Of a stretch of DNA of 64,000 bases, positions 61,580 to 64,000 are shown piece after piece (the first letter of the stretch is position 1; every line of letters begins with the position of its first letter). The stretch is from Pratylenchus scribneri. Lineage: Eukaryota; Nematoda; Chromadorea; Rhabditida; Pratylenchidae. A program made the position numbers and the translations under genes. Under the pieces are notes generated by a model. That model was given only the letters and a program-made list of their open reading frames with translations, was not told the DNA's origin and did not search any database. The DNA lies in NCBI GenBank assembly GCA_030063045.1, contig JAQSEB010000023.1, positions 2,232,001 to 2,296,000 of the forward strand, given 5' to 3'.

Positions 61580-61870
61580 ATGGACCATTTCTTTTTGGGA
61601 ATCTTTGCCCTATTTCTCTCGACCATCTTTGCCTGCGGCATTTTTCTTCTCAATTTGATTCGTCGAATTTATGCCCACAGATTTGAATACAATTTCCGAC
61701 GACATGTTCTTCAAATTGGGATACCGCGAAAATGTGATAATGAGGAAAATGGTGAGTAAAATGAAATTGAATAAATTCGATATTTTTATTTATTTATTCC
61801 AAAAAACAAATTTGGCAAAATTTACATTACAGTGAAAAACAAAAAATTTGTAAGATTTGGGCCTGTGTAG
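61580..61870 (+). CDS. Small single-pass membrane protein (2 exons, about 71 aa)
   Basis: Unrecognised. ATG at 61580 begins MDHFFLGIFALFLSTIFACG, continuing IFLLNLIRR as one hydrophobic helix, followed by a basic segment (RFEYNFRRHVLQIGIPRKC) and an acidic DNEEN. Exon 1 ends at 61751 (AATG|GTGAGT, a strong donor); exon 2 starts at 61833 after TTACAG and adds VKNKKFVRFGPV before TAG. The Arg-rich side after the helix predicts a cytosolic C-terminus. It converges with the protease gene, leaving about 100 nt between stops. Confidence 0.5.
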
Positions 61871-61973
61871 ATTTGGGACAAAAAAACACAAAATTGAGTG
61901 CATGGCAAGATTATTAAAAAGGAGTATTGAATTCAAATTGACTATTTCCCTCCTTCTTCCTCATTCCATTCAT

Positions 61974-64000
61974 TCATTGGATTGTATGGACAATGTCATA
62001 ACAAAATCGGCGCCTAAAATATGGAATGTTCTGCTGGCTAAAGTTGTACGGGAACGGCTTCCGCTCGGCAGCAAATCGGCCAAAAAGGAGTGCAAAAATG
62101 CCGCAGTCCGTGCTAAAAATTGAAATTTATTTTTGAATTTGTTTTTGCCCATTTTTTACTTACCCATTCATTTGTTGTGGTACTTCCAACAATTCTTCGC
62201 GATCCCATCTCCATCGCTCGCCCAAATATTCTTCTTCTTCTTGTTGTTCGGCCACGGCAAAAAGGATGTCCCTGCGAATATGTTGAAAATTAATTTGAAT
62301 TTTCCCCGATGGCTTACATAATTGTCTCCATGAATTTCCTCTTCGTTTCGCCAATGAATCCATTGTTCATCGAATCCATCATTTGGATTTTGCGCCCAGG
62401 GATGTCCACCACGGCCATGGCCCAATGATTGTTGTTCAAGTGTGTCGGCACCAAAACCATGTCCGCATCGCGCAGGGGCCAGTACCATTCGGATGGGATT
62501 TTCTTCGTCCGGTTGTAGCTGAGAATGGCGTAAGTGGGAATGTAGCGCACCCGGTCGATCCTTTTTGCCGTGAAGGACTAAAAATGGAAAGAAATAATAT
62601 TTTATTTGAAAAAAATAAATTTATTTTTTTTTCAATTTTTAAACCAACCAAATATGCATCCATCATATCCGCATTGAGCCATTGTCCATCCTTCAGGCAC
62701 AGCAAACCATCAACCGTCAAATGCTCATCTTGGCCCTGAAAAATTTTTTTCCTTTGAATTTTTTTATTGAAAATAATTTAAAATTTTTATTGATTTTTAG
62801 GGCATGATTAGATGAAAGCTAGGGGCTGGCTAGTCTAAAAATTTTCAAGAATTTTACGCCCCAAAGAGGAACCTCATTTTGACATTTTAAAAAGTCTCGG
62901 GTTCGAATCCACTCAGAGGACGGTATTTTTTTCTAGCTTGGTAGCCAATTTTACGAATTTTTAAGTATAAATTTTAATTATTTTGAATTTAATAACCTTT
63001 ATCCATTCGCCCCTCATTCCAGACCGGATCTGTTCATCCATCTTCAATTTCGTCCAGAAGTCGTCCAGTTTGTATTTCTCCGGCAATTCAAGTTCATCTT
63101 CCGGCCTCACCAAAAGGTAGTTTTCCTTGTTGTTCAATTCTGGCGATTTTGATGGTTGCTTTTCCATTTCCGAATAATCGTCCATTGATGTTCTCGGCAC
63201 TTCGAAATTGTTTAGAAGGTCATCCATGTCCATTTTAGGGCTTTCCGGAATTGTTTTTGGTGCCGGCTTCCTTGTTGTGATGAAACTGCTTTGATGGCCA
63301 AAAATGCTGCTTTTCGGTGTTGTCGGTGCCGGCTTCCTGACGAAATTGTTTTGAAGGCCAAAAGTGTCGCTTTTCGGTGTGGTTGATATCACTTTTGTTG
63401 TTGTTCTCGAAACATCAATCATGGAAGGGCTGCTTCTCGCAATTGTTGGTGCCACCGCCAACTTCCTTCTTGTTGTGATGTTGCTGAAATTGTTCGGAGA
63501 GCCAATTATGGAAGGACTTTTCGGAATTGTTGTCGTCTTTTTCGATGCTGCGGTGAATGTGAGGTTGGCAGAATTGCTTTGATTTGCTGCTTGGATTGGA
63601 TAGGGCCTTTTGTTGCCTCCTGGTGCTGGTTTGTTGACTCGACCGGTTCCAACTAAAATTGGTTAAGGAATTTATGTGAGTACTCACTATTTGTCTTAAA
63701 AATGCTTAAATCATAACGACTTTTTATGTGTTTATTGATAATGAACTTTTATTTATGTTATCTAACCTCCAACGAGTTTGAGCAAACATTTATGGATGAG
63801 CTGTTTGTCCCCTTCCGATAGGTCAGCCAATAACAATTGATTGTATTTGAATGACGGCTTGTTGAATCCAATGATCATACTTTTGCCATTGACGCAGTCT
63901 TTCCTGCTAAGTTGGGCGAGATTTTCCACGGACAATTCAATCTAAAAATTTATAATGAGATTAAAATAAATAGGGTCAAAAACTTGAAATGGGTCTCGAG
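61974..64000 (-). CDS. Ulp1/SENP-type C48 cysteine protease (5' end outside window)
   Basis: SUMO- or ubiquitin-like-protein-specific protease. From the N-terminal side: VENLAQLSRKDCVNGKSMII (up to the window edge), a long disordered Thr/Pro/Ser region with repeated TPKSDTFG / TPKSSIFG and TTRKPAP motifs, KYKLDDFWTKLKMDEQIRSG, then the catalytic domain: LTVDGLLCLKDGQWLNADMM, IPTYAILSYNRTK, VLVPTHLNNNHWAMAVVD (catalytic His), KIQMMDSMNN (Asp), and VPQQMNGTDCGIFALLFGRF (oxyanion Gln/Asn and nucleophile Cys), ending RFCYDIVHTIQ. The Cys exon (61974-62112) is short and follows donor AATGG|GTAAGT and acceptor TTTTTAG. All triad residues are present, so the enzyme should be active. Inserted acidic QEEEEYLGERW between Asp and Cys is a lineage feature. 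Confidence 0.88.
62850..62925 (+). pseudogene. tRNA-like B-box relic in protease intron
   Basis: GGGTTCGAATCC (62899-62910) is a perfect B-box or T-loop with a following CACTCAGAGG, but no matching acceptor stem or clear A-box upstream. Degenerate tRNA-derived sequence is the likely origin. Confidence 0.35.

Overview
This is a nuclear genome window from an invertebrate, most probably a plant-parasitic nematode of the cyst-nematode type (Heterodera/Globodera). Reasons: compact multi-exon genes with many 35-60 nt introns, same-strand genes packed at 150-550 nt, nematode-typical families (CHK/DUF1679 kinase, TWK two-pore K+ channel, serpentine chemoreceptor, Vasa/GLH-type helicases), and an unusual number of GC-AG introns, which I recall being reported as frequent in Globodera. 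The genus is inference; no marker gene here settles it. There are no bacterial, viral or CRISPR features.

Layout. 0.3-3.8 kb (+): complete SDHA in 12 exons. 4.2-8.5 kb (-): a large exon-modular secreted protein of repeated Cys-Cys / poly-Pro / Cys-x-Cys units, with a minisatellite in one intron. 8.6-12.2 kb: intergenic DNA carrying a 1.6 kb tandem array of a 28-mer. 12.2-15.6 kb (+): two more secreted Pro/Cys-rich proteins. 16-19.2 kb: a second minisatellite array and a CHK-like kinase (-). 19.9-20.3 kb (-): a PMP3/UPF0057 proteolipid. 21.4-22 kb: a third minisatellite array. 22.8-30 kb (-): coiled-coil protein, mitochondrial methionyl-tRNA synthetase and a SAM methyltransferase in operon-like spacing, with an opposite-strand membrane-protein gene nested in a synthetase intron. 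30.3-36.9 kb (-): two tandem Vasa-like DEAD-box helicases. 39.5-43 kb (+): a long disordered Ser/Pro-rich protein. 44.4-48.8 kb (-): an intact, spliced FLYWCH-MULE transposase-derived gene. 49-50.6 kb: an interleaved inverted repeat and an orphan gene. 51.8-54.4 kb (+): TWK channel. 55.5-57.3 kb (+): serpentine receptor. 57.6-58.4 kb: fourth minisatellite array. 59.2-60.4 kb (+): short TAF1-like protein. 61.6-61.9 kb (+): small membrane protein. 62-64 kb (-): Ulp1/SENP C48 protease whose 5' end lies outside the window.

The genes do not form one pathway. SDHA, the mitochondrial synthetase and the methyltransferase are housekeeping; the helicases suggest germline function; the three Pro/Cys-rich secreted genes within 12 kb look like a local family of extracellular structural proteins. 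The most distinctive signals are that cluster, the palindromic minisatellite present at four loci, the many GC-AG introns that restore conserved protein frames, and the intact MULE gene. Gene models were assembled by hand from splice signals and protein homology patterns, so exon ends may be off by a few bases where no conserved motif anchors them.
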